DNA from: Chara braunii | Taxonomy: Eukaryota > Streptophyta > Charophyceae > Charales > Characeae | Assembly (NCBI GenBank): GCA_003427395.1 | Contig: BFEA01000418.1 | Span: 1,299,760-1,320,083, forward strand | Direction of reading: 5' to 3' | DNA length: 20,324 nt | Notes under the pieces: model-generated | Seen by the model: only the letters and a program-made list of their open reading frames with translations | Told to the model about the DNA's origin: nothing | Database searches by the model: none | Position numbers and translations under genes: made by a program | In this document: piece after piece, positions 1 to 7,039 of the stretch | How positions within the stretch are numbered: position 1 is the first letter of the stretch | How the letters are laid out: each line of letters begins with the position of its first letter

Positions 1-121
1 CCCCCCCCCAACGGGCAGCAGCGGCAGGCGCCACGTCGAAACGGCCGCTTTGAAATTGCTCAGGCCTGTGCGAAACCCGCCACCTCAAAAACCTGCAGTG
101 TCTTGTGTCTGGACCTCTAGG

Positions 122-257
122 CCATGTCCGGTGGGGTGAAAGGGCACTTAAAAATCACCCTGTTATTTTTCGAGGGGCGTCTAGGACCCGACAAACGTCC
201 TGGGCCGCCCCATTTTTTTTTTAATTTTTGCCCCACGGGCCTCCATCCGGACATGGG
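122..257. repeat. Short inverted repeat, possible MITE relic
   Basis: CCATGTCCGG at 122-131 is the exact inverse of CCGGACATGG at 248-257. The interior is GC-rich with a T run near 210-220. The arms are only 10 bp and no target duplication is visible, so this could be a small foldback element or chance. Immediately downstream (258-306) the hexamer CCGGAC recurs. Confidence 0.3.
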
Positions 258-1850
258 GACCGGACACCGGACACCGGACTGTCTGGAACCCGATCCGGAC
301 GTCCGGGCGGTTACCATGGTTGAATGTGCGTGCTGATTTGCTGCAAGACAGGCACTTCCCCTCGAAGATGACAGTGCATCAGCCGTCACACTGATTCTCC
401 TGCTATTGCAGTCCTTTCTTCCCTCTCCCCCCCCCTCCCCCCCCTCCCTTTGTTTCTTTTCTTCTGCAGTGACCCGCACAGAATGAGTCTGAGATTTCTG
501 ATGTTTTCTGATGATTGTTGCTTGCTGCACCGATCCGCTGAGATTTCCGTGTTCTGCTTGGATTTGCTGTGTTTTGCGTGCGGGACCTACCACAAACGTG
601 CATGTGCCTCGCGCTTGTCTGAGTCCAACTCTGTGTGTTTGCGCTAAATTTGTTTTCCGTGCTGTGTTTGTGTACCTCGAGCTGGGGTAGAACGGTAATG
701 GGAATAGACACGGGCAGATCCGAAATTTGCCAACAGAACAAACTTAACAGAAGCACTAGATGGCCGGGGCTAATTCTAGTGATAGGCCCGGTAGGCCTTT
801 TTCAGCAACTCAGGTAGGGCCAGGTGGGGACCACCAGGCTCAGGGCGAAAATCCAGTAACTTCCGAAATGTTAAAAAGGTCCAGGGCATGTATATAGACA
901 GGTGCTGGGGTAGATTCAGGCCCCTGGGGGGTAGTTGCGGGCGGCAATAATGTTCCTGCCAAAAGGCAGGAACTTCCAGTAGGTCCAGCGCACCAAGGGA
1001 GGGCGAGCTACAGTGGAATTTGGCCAGAAGTCACTGGTAGGAGAAGAGTGTATCATTTGGTGTCTAGGGCAGGAGAGGCCCTTAGAGGGACTCTTCAAGT
1101 GCGCATTGTGGTGCTCCGCCCAGAGGGGGAAGTTGGCGGAGGAATTGGAGGAGAAATGTGGAGCTGGAGGGTGAAGGTGAAGACCTCCATGGCTATGGAG
1201 TAGTAGTAGTAGTAGTAGTAGGGCTCAAACGTGGCGATGGTGGTAGACGGTGTGATACCCCACGCCATAGGCAGGAGAAGGGCAGTAGACGGGAGTAGGA
1301 GGTGCGAAAGAGTGAGAGTGAGAGGAACCGACATAGAGAGACTCACCTTGGCTATGGTTGACCTTCATCTTCACTTCCTTGGTTGGTGTTTGATCATGAA
1401 GGCCCTGGCGTCAGTCCTGGTTGGTCTTCGATGTCTTCCGACAGGAGTGTGGCTATGGCGGGAGGAGATGGGACTTCCATAGTTACTCTAGTGTTTGCGT
1501 TGTCCTTTGAACATTCATGATGAGCATGGATGTTCGCCCAATGGGCATGGCATGTACCTAAGGTGCTATGAAGAGGGGATAAGTGAGGTTAGGGATGAAA
1601 CATGGTCTCTGGAGTTGCTGGCGGTAAAGGGGGGAGCACTTGGACATGATCGCCGTTCACTGTTCAGTCATTCTTTGTTGATCCATTTAATTGATTATTT
1701 AGCGGAGGACGAGTAATGGAGAAGAAGTGGGATGAGGAGAAAGAATGAAGGGGAGGACATCGGTGTAAACTTGTGTAATCCTCTGCATCTCTTGTTTGAT
1801 TCTCTTCTTTCTACTCTACTCTCCATCTCTCTCCATCTCTTCTTTTGAAT
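258..1850. other. No gene recognised; low-information sequence
   Basis: This stretch holds only short open frames, none resembling a known protein. Visible structure: a C-rich pyrimidine tract (409-448) followed by a T-rich tract ending in TTCTGCAG at 463-470, which looks like a 3' splice site; and a (TAG)n microsatellite at about 1198-1221. The sequence around 1230-1720 is moderately GC-rich with open frames of 70-83 codons that I cannot assign. I see no promoter or coding signature strong enough to call a gene. Confidence 0.5.
1198..1221. repeat. (TAG)n microsatellite
   Basis: About seven to eight perfect TAG units are present. They explain the polytyrosine run in the reverse frame, so that frame should not be taken as a protein. 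Confidence 0.9.
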
Positions 1851-1937
1851 TTCAGCTAGTCTTGCATTTGTGGCAAATTGAGTTTTCCACTCATAACACC
1901 TCCGTAAAAAGGTCCGCCCCCTAACCTCTTTCTGTCT

Positions 1938-2066
1938 CCCATAGAAAGGACGTAATGAAAGTGTGCTACTACATAATAAGTGTCATGTAGAGCAATGCCA
2001 AGACCCGAATTAGCTACTACAATTCCAATAAGTCCCCTCCTATGGTAAACAAGAAGATGAATCCTA
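1938..2066 (-). pseudogene. cox1: Mitochondrial cox1 fragment in the nucleus (NUMT), frameshifted
   Basis: The minus strand encodes part of cytochrome c oxidase subunit I. The stretch [17 protein letters not shown] is diagnostic: in this family the H-D pair lies at the Mg site and the two His of HFH are the heme a3 and heme a ligands. Upstream, [11 protein letters not shown] is readable in a different frame. The two frames are separated by two extra bases in the cccc run at 2034-2037, which breaks the gene. A conserved Asp of the NSGLDIAL motif reads as Gly. Homology stops sharply after Met-Gly at 1938, and upstream at about 2066 where a tRNA-like sequence begins. Only about 43 of roughly 520 codons remain, so this is a non-functional fragment. 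A mitochondrial misassembly is possible but less likely given the frameshift. Confidence 0.85.
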
Positions 2067-2140
2067 CATGCTTCCATCAGGATTTGAACTCGTGTTCCGT
2101 TTACTAACAGGTACCTGTGCGTACCACACAGCCATTCTAA
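2067..2140 (-). mobile_element. tRNA-like / SINE-head-like sequence
   Basis: On the minus strand an A-box-like TGGCTGTGTGG (about 2124-2134) is followed 30-odd bases later by a B-box-like GAGTTCAAATCC (2080-2091). That is the spacing of an internal RNA polymerase III promoter in tRNA genes. The T stem and acceptor stem pair poorly, so it is a degenerate tRNA or the head of a tRNA-derived SINE. It directly abuts the cox1 fragment. Its layout resembles the element at 9155-9222. Confidence 0.45.
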
Positions 2141-2455
2141 AATATGAAGGGAAAAAAGACAGGAGTAGTGAGGATTTGTTTTTCAATTTTTCTCTCAAGT
2201 AAGAATAATGAGGATTAGCCTTAAAGGAAATTTAAACCTGAAAGGATACCAAAGGGCCTATCTCAGTTGGTACACCCTTTGAACTTTTGGAAATGCAGAC
2301 TGGAATTCACATGCAGGTGGGACTAGATGAATGAAATCAGTAAAATAAAAAATTACACATTGTGAACAGCATGCGGTGGATGGGTTTGATCGACTTTGAC
2401 GAGGATATCTCAAGGCTGTCGCCCATTTTTTTTTCTTTTTTACTCTTTTTCTTTT

Positions 2456-2506
2456 GAGCTGGATTGATATGGAGACGATTAGCATGGCTCCTGCGAAAAG
2501 GAGGAA
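2456..2506 (+). pseudogene. U6 snRNA-like fragment
   Basis: The core GATTAGCATGGCTCCTGCG, with preceding GGA-TTGATA and GGAGA blocks, aligns with the centre of U6 snRNA (ACAGAGA box region through the CCCCTGCGC segment). About four of five bases match over some 45 bases. The ACAGAGA box reads TGGAGAC here and the 5' stem-loop and 3' end are missing. It is a diverged partial U6 copy. The intact-length copy at 5506 provides a local comparison. Confidence 0.5.
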
Positions 2507-3050
2507 GAACGGGGATTTTCAATTGCCAAGTTGAGGCAGAAGTCGAAATAACGAGGATCTTTAGTTTTGCACTGCTACATCTGGCGGCATCTTCAACTAA
2601 ACTTGTCGCCCTGTTCTCGCAGGATGAATTGATTGCCAGAGCAAAGAGAGCGATGTGAGCATTCTTCATCCTCAGGCTGTGTTCGAGGCTGAGAAAAACA
2701 TGGTTATGGAGGGCAGGGGGTGTTGAGGGGCCAAAATCCTGAAGCCTATATGCTACTAGCAGCTGGACAGAAGACCACACATGCTGGAAAGAAGTGCTTA
2801 ACATTACACAACACTCTCGCACAGAGGCTAAAGGCGGCCTGGATTAAGGATTTTGATTGTTGGCCTCGGTCCATTGCACAACATCTTACATGCATTTGGT
2901 CACTTATGAGATCATGTACATTTGTAGTGTTGGACTCGTCCAAATGCACCTGGTCCTGAAAGCGGCCAAATGCATGTACTTTTTCTTGAGATCCTCTTGC
3001 TAAATGTAGAGTTGTGTAGTCGAGCGAGGCCTTCCAAATGCATGTAGAGT
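2507..3050. other. No gene recognised; weak inverted motifs
   Basis: Nothing recognisable as coding. ACATGCATTTGGTC near 2888 and GGCCAAATGCATGT near 2963 are near-inverse of each other, and CCAAATGCATGTA recurs near 3032. The text TAGTCGAGCGAGGCC near 3018-3032 and TAGTGGAGCGAGG near 3057-3069 resembles the ends of the GGCCTCGCTGC element family seen at 5.4-6.0 kb, as distant or decayed copies. Confidence 0.35.
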
Positions 3051-3230
3051 GATGTGTAGTGGAGCGAGGATATCAATGGCGCGGTTGTTTTGATAAGCCG
3101 CGATGGCAGCCTGGAGCATTACATCTACGTCAACAAAAAAAGGGGCAATGTCAATCTCTGTGGCGGCACCAACGCAGCATCCACTTCACGATGTCGATTT
3201 TCGTCTCGGATTTAAAAGGGGATGCAATTT

Positions 3231-3306
3231 GTCGATGGTGGATATCGACTGACATTTGCAAGATCACTGTCAACGACAGATATTGGCTGACATTCGAAAG
3301 ATGAGG
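3231..3306. repeat. Two-copy imperfect tandem repeat, 38 bp
   Basis: GTCGATGGTGGATATCGACT at 3231 and GTCAACGACAGATATTGGCT at 3269 begin two copies that both continue into TGACATT-GAAAGAT-like text. The period is 38 bases. Confidence 0.5.
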
Positions 3307-3474
3307 GGACAGAAGAGGAGGGGTTGTTGCACGGGAGAAGAGAGTCGTGCTTCACAGAGGAGGAGACACGCAGACAAGAGCAGTCGTGCTGTGTTCTTCG
3401 TTCTTTTTGCCGAACTACTACGCCATGCTCTGCGGATGGGAGTTGCATCGGTTGGCTGGATTGACGACTGTTGA

Positions 3475-3675
3475 ACTGCCAGTACTTGGCCCAGCTATCG
3501 ATGCTGAGCCGGGATGCCCCCTGCGCGCCAAGTTTTGCCGAGCCGCTGGGGCACCGTTTCGTTTTCATTTTGGCTGGGGCTTCCAGCCATTGTGGTTCTG
3601 TGGCCCGAAGCCCGCAACTACCGGCGCGTTAACGTCGAAAGCCCGTGGCCGATAGCTGGGCCAAGTACTGGTGGT
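3475..3675. mobile_element. TIR element A of the ACCACCAGTAC family (MITE-like)
   Basis: The 26-bp ends match as inverted repeats at 24 positions: the left end starts ACTGCCAGTACTTGG and the right end, read inward, starts ACCACCAGTACTTGG; both continue through CCCAGCTATCG. The flanks are TTGA on the left and GTAA on the right, each one or two changes from TTAA. The roughly 200-bp interior is GC-rich and has no transposase, so it is a non-autonomous element mobilised in trans. Related ends occur at 7670, 8055 and 8726. Confidence 0.7.
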
Positions 3676-3699
3676 GTAAAAAGATAGAGGGATGGGCGG

Positions 3700-3726
3700 A
3701 AAAAAAAAAAAAAAAAAAAAAAAAAA
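3700..3726. repeat. Poly(A) tract, about 27 A
   Basis: An uninterrupted A run directly downstream of TIR element A. It may be the tail of a retroposed sequence, but no body with a target duplication was identified. Confidence 0.85.
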
Positions 3727-4195
3727 GGCGATTACCGAATACGTTTTGCAACTCGCGACCATGTCGCAATGAAATCTGAGCTGCGGGAAGCGAGGGGAGA
3801 GAGTCGCAAACGGAAGAAGATAAATGTCGTACTCTCCTTTCTGCTGAGAAGAATGCGGATAGAGTCGTCATTGATTGCTGCTGTTTATTGGAGCATCCAA
3901 CCCAACCCAACCCAACAGCTATGTCCCCATTTCGCGGTGAGCACTCTGTACATTTTTTGTGATTATAAGTGGTTATAAGTGGTGGACCTGTGGACTTGAG
4001 TGTTTAAATTTTTAAAAGTTTAAAGACATACGTACACTATGGCCTTTTTCCATGGATTGCTGGACGTAATTGTAGTCGCGTAAATCTGTATCCGGCCATA
4101 GTTGCAGTCAGACACATCCAGAAAAGCGTCCTGGCAGGAGTAACTTTTGTTCCCTGACAAGACTTGTGGTCTCCTCCGTCCACTGTAGGGGACAC

Positions 4196-4368
4196 TTTTT
4201 TTTGTTTGTTTTTTTTTGTTTTTTTTGGATGCTTGTGTTTGTGCTCACACCCTGTGGGCATGTCCGGATTTAGCCAACCTCTCTCTCCTGTTGGACTTCC
4301 TTGCGCCCCCGCGGTAGGGATCCAGCCCACATCACGGCCTTCAAGCACAGCTTTCACCACAGCGCCAC
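4196..4368 (-). mobile_element. tRNA-derived SINE, minus strand
   Basis: Reading the minus strand from 4368, an A-box-like TGGCGCTGTGGTGA (about 4354-4367) is followed by a B-box-like GGGCTGGATCCC (4317-4328), then an unrelated body and an A-rich tail of A runs broken by single C (the T-rich tract at 4196-4226 on the plus strand). Pol III boxes, short body and A-rich tail form the classic SINE architecture. The 5' side is overrun by the GA microsatellite, so a target duplication cannot be tested there. There is no coding capacity; retroposition would depend on a LINE elsewhere. Confidence 0.6.
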
Positions 4369-4385
4369 AAGAGAGAGCGAGAGAG

Positions 4386-4470
<85 letters not shown>
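4368..4470. repeat. (GA)n microsatellite
   Basis: About 100 bp of GA with a few GC interruptions at its left end. It creates spurious RE/SL/ER reading frames on both strands. It borders the left arm of the foldback at 4471. Confidence 0.97.
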
Positions 4471-4471
<1 letters not shown>

Positions 4472-4659
4472 GCTTCCAGAGGGCGCCTCCAACAGCGAGC
4501 AACGGTCAGTTCAGAGGGCACTTTGGCACACCGCATGCTGGACCCCGTGGTGGTGCATGATGCAGATATGCATTGTAGTCCTGCACCAGGTGCAGCATGC
4601 GGTGTGTCAAAATGCCCTGTGAATGGACTGTCACTCACTGTTGGAGCTGCCCTCTGGAA

Positions 4660-4662
<3 letters not shown>
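4471..4662. repeat. Foldback element with 70-bp imperfect inverted arms
   Basis: Arm 4471-4540 and the reverse complement of arm 4593-4662 match at about 58 of 70 positions, both starting GCTTCCAGAGGGC and ending ACACACCGCATGCTG. The spacer is about 52 bases. The left arm is preceded by (GA)n and the right arm is followed by (CT)n, so the inverted symmetry continues into the microsatellites. The 17 percent arm divergence argues against a read-inversion artefact. No coding potential. Confidence 0.85.
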
Positions 4663-4664
<2 letters not shown>

Positions 4665-4708
<44 letters not shown>

Positions 4709-4742
4709 GTCTCTTATACACATCTAGATGTGTATAAGAGAC

Positions 4743-4801
<59 letters not shown>
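4665..4801. repeat. (CT)n microsatellite, interrupted by an adapter
   Basis: CT repeats at 4665-4706 and 4745-4801 are split by the 38-base Tn5 mosaic-end pair. The length, and even the continuity, of this tract in the real genome is unknown. Confidence 0.95.
4707..4744. other. Tn5/Nextera mosaic-end junction (sequencing artefact)
   Basis: CTGTCTCTTATACACATCT is the 19-bp hyperactive Tn5 mosaic end. It is followed immediately by its exact reverse complement, giving a 38-base perfect palindrome. This head-to-head pair is the circularisation junction of Nextera mate-pair libraries. Its translations contain the peptides VSYTHLDVYKRQ and MCIRDS, which are characteristic of this adapter. It is not native DNA. 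Sequence left and right of it may not be adjacent in the genome. Confidence 0.97.
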
Positions 4802-4803
<2 letters not shown>

Positions 4804-5007
4804 TTTCCTCCGTCACTGAAGTCAGTGTGCCGACTTTCAAATTTTGTAATGATCAGTCTTCTCTGCAGAGCAGTGCAGACCCACCCACTGTGAGTCCTTC
4901 CTCTCTAGGTCCACCGATTGCGGGCCCACCGAATGAGGGGATCATTGTCGCAGGTCTTGCTGTAAGAGGGGATCTAAATTTCAGCATCTTGCAAGCTCCA
5001 AGCAACC

Positions 5008-5062
5008 TTAGGGTTTAGGGTCCAGGGATTAGCATTTAGGGTTTAGGGATTAGGGTTTAGGA
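5008..5062 (+). repeat. Interstitial telomere-like repeats (TTTAGGG type)
   Basis: Several TTTAGGG or TTAGGG words occur within 55 bases, with degenerate spacers (GTCCAGGGATTAGCA). TTTAGGG is the plant-type telomere unit. The short, degenerate form indicates an internal relic, for example from double-strand break repair, not a chromosome end. Confidence 0.75.
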
Positions 5063-5101
5063 CGCACCTCCTTGCAAAACTTACGTGTATGATTCTGTAT
5101 A

Positions 5102-5442
5102 TACTATATAATACATATTCCTGTGTGCCTACCTGCCAGCCTGTCAGGCTTTTACTACCTGCCAGCCTGTCAGGCTTTTGCTACCTGCCAGCCTGTCAGG
5201 CTTTTACTACCTGCCAGCCTGTCAGACTTACTACCTGCCAGCCTGTCAGGGTTACTACCTGCCAGCCTGTGAGGCTTACTACCTGCCAGCCTGTGAGGCT
5301 TACTACCTGCCAGCCTGTGAGGCTTACTACCTGCCAGCCTGTCAGGCTTACTACCTGCTAGCCTGTCAGGCTTACTACCTACCAGCCTGTCAGGCTTACT
5401 ACCTGCCAGCCTGTCAGCCTGTCAGGCTTACTACCTGCCAGC
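5102..5442. repeat. 24-bp minisatellite, array 1, with 29-bp leader
   Basis: About 13 units of CCTGCCAGCCTGTCAGGCTTACTA, written in parts: CCTGCCAG, CCTGTCAGG, CTTACTA. Some early units carry two extra T, some read GTGAGG, and the twelfth has an added 8-bp CAGCCTGT. Because 24 is a multiple of three, one frame reads an eight-residue repeat (YYLPACQA); there is no reason to think it is translated. Each unit holds the 13-bp odd palindrome AGCCTGTCAGGCT. The leader 5102-5130 is identical to that of array 2 at 6556. Confidence 0.95.
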
Positions 5443-5488
5443 ATTATCAATGGGCCTCGCTGCACTACTCTCCACATGCACAAAAGAC

Positions 5489-5505
5489 AAAAAAAATGGC
5501 AATGT
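5489..5505. repeat. Target-site duplication, left copy
   Basis: AAAAAAAATGGCAATGT precedes the U6 5' end and is repeated exactly after the A-rich tail at 5625-5641. The MITE copies at 5.83 kb and 8.29 kb carry the matching unoccupied sequence (AAAAAAAT-A/T-GGCGGTGTATCT-like), which confirms the insertion point. Confidence 0.9.
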
Positions 5506-5523
5506 GTCCTTCGGGACATCTGT

Positions 5524-5555
<32 letters not shown>

Positions 5556-5624
5556 GGCCCCTGCGCAAGGATGACACACATAAATCGAGAAATGGTCCAA
5601 ATAAAAAATAAAAATAAAAAAATA
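5506..5624 (+). pseudogene. U6 snRNA retropseudogene with A-rich tail
   Basis: The sequence starts at the U6 5' stem-loop (GTCCTTCGGGACATC) and runs through the ACAGAGA box, AGC triad region, CCCCTGCGCAAGG and the terminal AAATCGAGAAATGGTCC, i.e. essentially full length to about 5602. Instead of the T-run terminator there is an A-rich tail interrupted by single T. A 17-bp direct repeat, AAAAAAAATGGCAATGT, flanks it exactly (5489-5505 and 5625-5641), and the U6 5' base follows the first copy directly. These are the signs of LINE-type reverse transcription and insertion. It lacks a terminator, and I see no upstream element resembling a plant U6 promoter, so it is probably not transcribed as U6. 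Confidence 0.9.
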
Positions 5625-5705
5625 AAAAAAAATGGCAATGTATCTGTCCGGGGTGGATTCAGTCTCATTTTGCACATTTGGAGAGTAGTGCAGCGAGGCC
5701 CAATA

Positions 5706-5737
5706 TGCACATTTCGTGAGTGGTGGAGCCAGGCCCT
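5706..5737. mobile_element. Partial right end of the GGGCCTCGCTGC family
   Basis: TGCACATTTCGTGAGTGGTG followed by GAGCCAGGCCC resembles the right terminus of MITE E just upstream. No partner left end is present at a sensible distance, so it is a fragment. Confidence 0.45.
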
Positions 5738-5797
5738 AAAGAACCCACGGCGGGACAGTGGTGGGAGAAAACGACAAAAGTGAAACAGCGTGCACAA

Positions 5798-5895
5798 GGG
5801 CCTAGCTCCACGGCTCTCCACATGCACAAAAGACAAAAAAATACGGCGGTGTATCTGGGGATGCTGGGCATATCCTGGTGGAGGATTCACTTTCA
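5798..5895. mobile_element. MITE F, left end plus body, right end missing
   Basis: It starts GGGCCTAGCTCCACGGCTCT then CCACATGCACAAAAGAC and continues through the family body (GGTGTATCT, GGATTCACT). Where the right terminus should follow, copy G starts in the opposite orientation. The pair looks like a tail-to-tail rearrangement. Confidence 0.6.
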
Positions 5896-6018
5896 GGGCC
5901 TCGCTGCGCTACTCTCCAAAAGTGCAAAATGAGAATGAATCTTCCTCCAGAACATGAACAGATGCACCACCATTTTTTTTTTGTCTTTTCTGCATGTGGA
6001 GAGTGGTGCAGCGAGGCC
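5896..6018 (-). mobile_element. MITE G, full-length copy, inverted
   Basis: The 123-bp element has ends GGGCCTCGCTGCGCTACTCT and (inward from the right) GGCCTCGCTGCACCACTCTC. In reverse complement its body matches E and H: GCA-AAAAGACAAAA, then GATTCATTCTCATTTTGCAC near the terminus. This is the best full-length reference for the family. No open frame of note. Confidence 0.75.
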
Positions 6019-6270
6019 TAGCTCAGTTGGTAAGGCTCGCAAGTGGCATTGAGGAGGTCGCGGGTTCAATCCCCATCGGCCTCATGCACCTTCCTGGGCA
6101 CGCTTGGGCCCCCCCACCTCGCAATAGACGACTGGATCCCCTGATCCGCATTGAGCAGAGTCTGCTGATGTTCGTAGGGGAGGGGACCTGAGAGGAGGCA
6201 CAGGGATTGGCACGGTCCCTGATGCTACCGGCTGTCCCCTAGCCGCTATCGCCCCCGACCAGCCTTTGGC

Positions 6271-6296
<26 letters not shown>
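6013..6296 (+). mobile_element. tRNA-derived SINE-like head with downstream poly(T)
   Basis: An A-box TAGCTCAGTTGG (6019-6030) and a B-box GGGTTCAATCC (6062-6072) lie at tRNA spacing. GAGGCC at 6014-6019 can pair with GGCCTC near 6080, giving a six-pair acceptor-like stem over about 71 bases. D and anticodon arms pair poorly and there is no confident anticodon, so a functional tRNA is unlikely. A T run at 6272-6296 may be the element's 3' end. The first bases coincide with the right end of MITE G (GCGAGGCC). Confidence 0.45.
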
Positions 6297-6301
<5 letters not shown>

Positions 6302-6555
6302 TGAATGCTTGGTGTTGCGGTTTGGCTGACGTGGCCCTCCTTCGCCGTTTCATCTAACCCCCACCTCAGAGCCGCGGCTCCCTGAAAACTGGGCCCTGGC
6401 CTTTTGCAATTGCAACCACGAAAAGTTTTTGCAAAGTCGGATGGTGTCCGGCAGGGGTACATTGGAAAGACGGGGTCCAACCGAAGTCTGGGGTGTTTCA
6501 CAAAATGTTTTTGTCGAAGTCCTTCGCCGCAGTGTAGCTGCGGCAGGTCCACTTG

Positions 6556-6895
6556 TACTATATAATACATATTCCTGTGTGCCTACCTGCCAGCCTGTCA
6601 GGCTTTTACTACCTGCCAGCCTGTCAGGCTTACTACCTGCCAGCCTGTCAGGCTTACTACCTGCCAGCCTGTCAGGCTTACTACCTGCCAGCCTGTCAGC
6701 CTGTCAGGCTTACTACCTGCCAGCCTGTCAGGCTTACTACCTGCTAGCCTGTCAGGCTTACTACCTTACTACCTGCCAGCCTGTCAGGCTTACTACCTGC
6801 TAGCCTGTCAGGCTTACTACCTGCCAGCCTGTCAGCCTGTCAGGCTGGCTTATTACCTGCCAGCCTGTCAGGCTTACTACCTGCCTTGTCCTGTT
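6556..6895. repeat. 24-bp minisatellite, array 2, with the same 29-bp leader
   Basis: The same unit as array 1 and the same leader (TACTATATAATACATATTCC then TGTGTGCCT) recur 1,454 bases downstream in direct orientation. Internal indels include an extra CAGCCTGT in two units, a TTACTACC slip near 6765 and a truncated last unit. The shared leader means the locus was duplicated or transposed, not independently amplified. Confidence 0.95.
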
Positions 6896-7039
6896 TGCTG
6901 TGGATTGCACATCATTGCGTATTGCGTAAGATGAATTCTAAGGGGTGGATCACTGGACCCCACTGCCGTGTGGAAAGTTTGGAAGAGTTCTTTTGAGACT
7001 CCACGGCTGCGTTGTTGTTTCTACTCTTCCCACCCTTAG

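Larger units (their letters stand above)
5452..5701. mobile_element. MITE E of the GGGCCTCGCTGC family, interrupted by U6
   Basis: The left end GGGCCTCGCTGCACTACTCT (5452-5471) is mirrored by the right end at 5682-5701, followed inward on both sides by CCA-ATG(T)GCA. Removing the U6 insertion and one target copy leaves an element of about 114 bp, close to the 123-bp copy at 5896-6018. No coding sequence. The target duplication of the MITE itself is not clear. Confidence 0.75.

Noticed and set aside
117-593. 158-codon minus-strand open frame
   Set aside because: It covers a C-rich low-complexity tract read as poly-Gly and the CCGGAC cluster; no motif.
1495-1716. 73-codon frame with protein-like composition
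   Set aside because: No motif, no splice or start context strong enough, and no homologue that I can recognise.
2251-2314. tRNA-like A box GGGCCTATCTCAGTTGG on the plus strand
   Set aside because: No convincing B box follows at the right distance; left as a possible fragment only.
2337-2822. 161-codon minus-strand open frame
   Set aside because: It runs through a poly-Lys tract and the U6-like fragment and shows no recognisable domain; judged a chance frame.
4301-4819. 172-codon open frame, the longest on the plus strand
   Set aside because: It consists of translated GA/CT microsatellite and the adapter (VSYTHLDVYKRQ); not a protein.
5178-5552. Repeat protein of YYLPACQA units
   Set aside because: The open frame results from a 24-bp tandem repeat whose period is divisible by three; indels in some units and the lack of flanking coding signal argue against translation.
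5506-5602. Functional U6 snRNA gene
   Set aside because: The T-run terminator is replaced by an A-rich tail, a target duplication flanks it, and upstream sequence is MITE, so it is a retrocopy.
6013-6085. Functional tRNA gene
   Set aside because: A and B boxes and a partial acceptor stem are present, but D and anticodon arms do not pair well and no anticodon can be assigned.
5102-6895. CRISPR array
   Set aside because: Repeats are directly adjacent with no unique spacers, in a eukaryotic sequence; it is a minisatellite.
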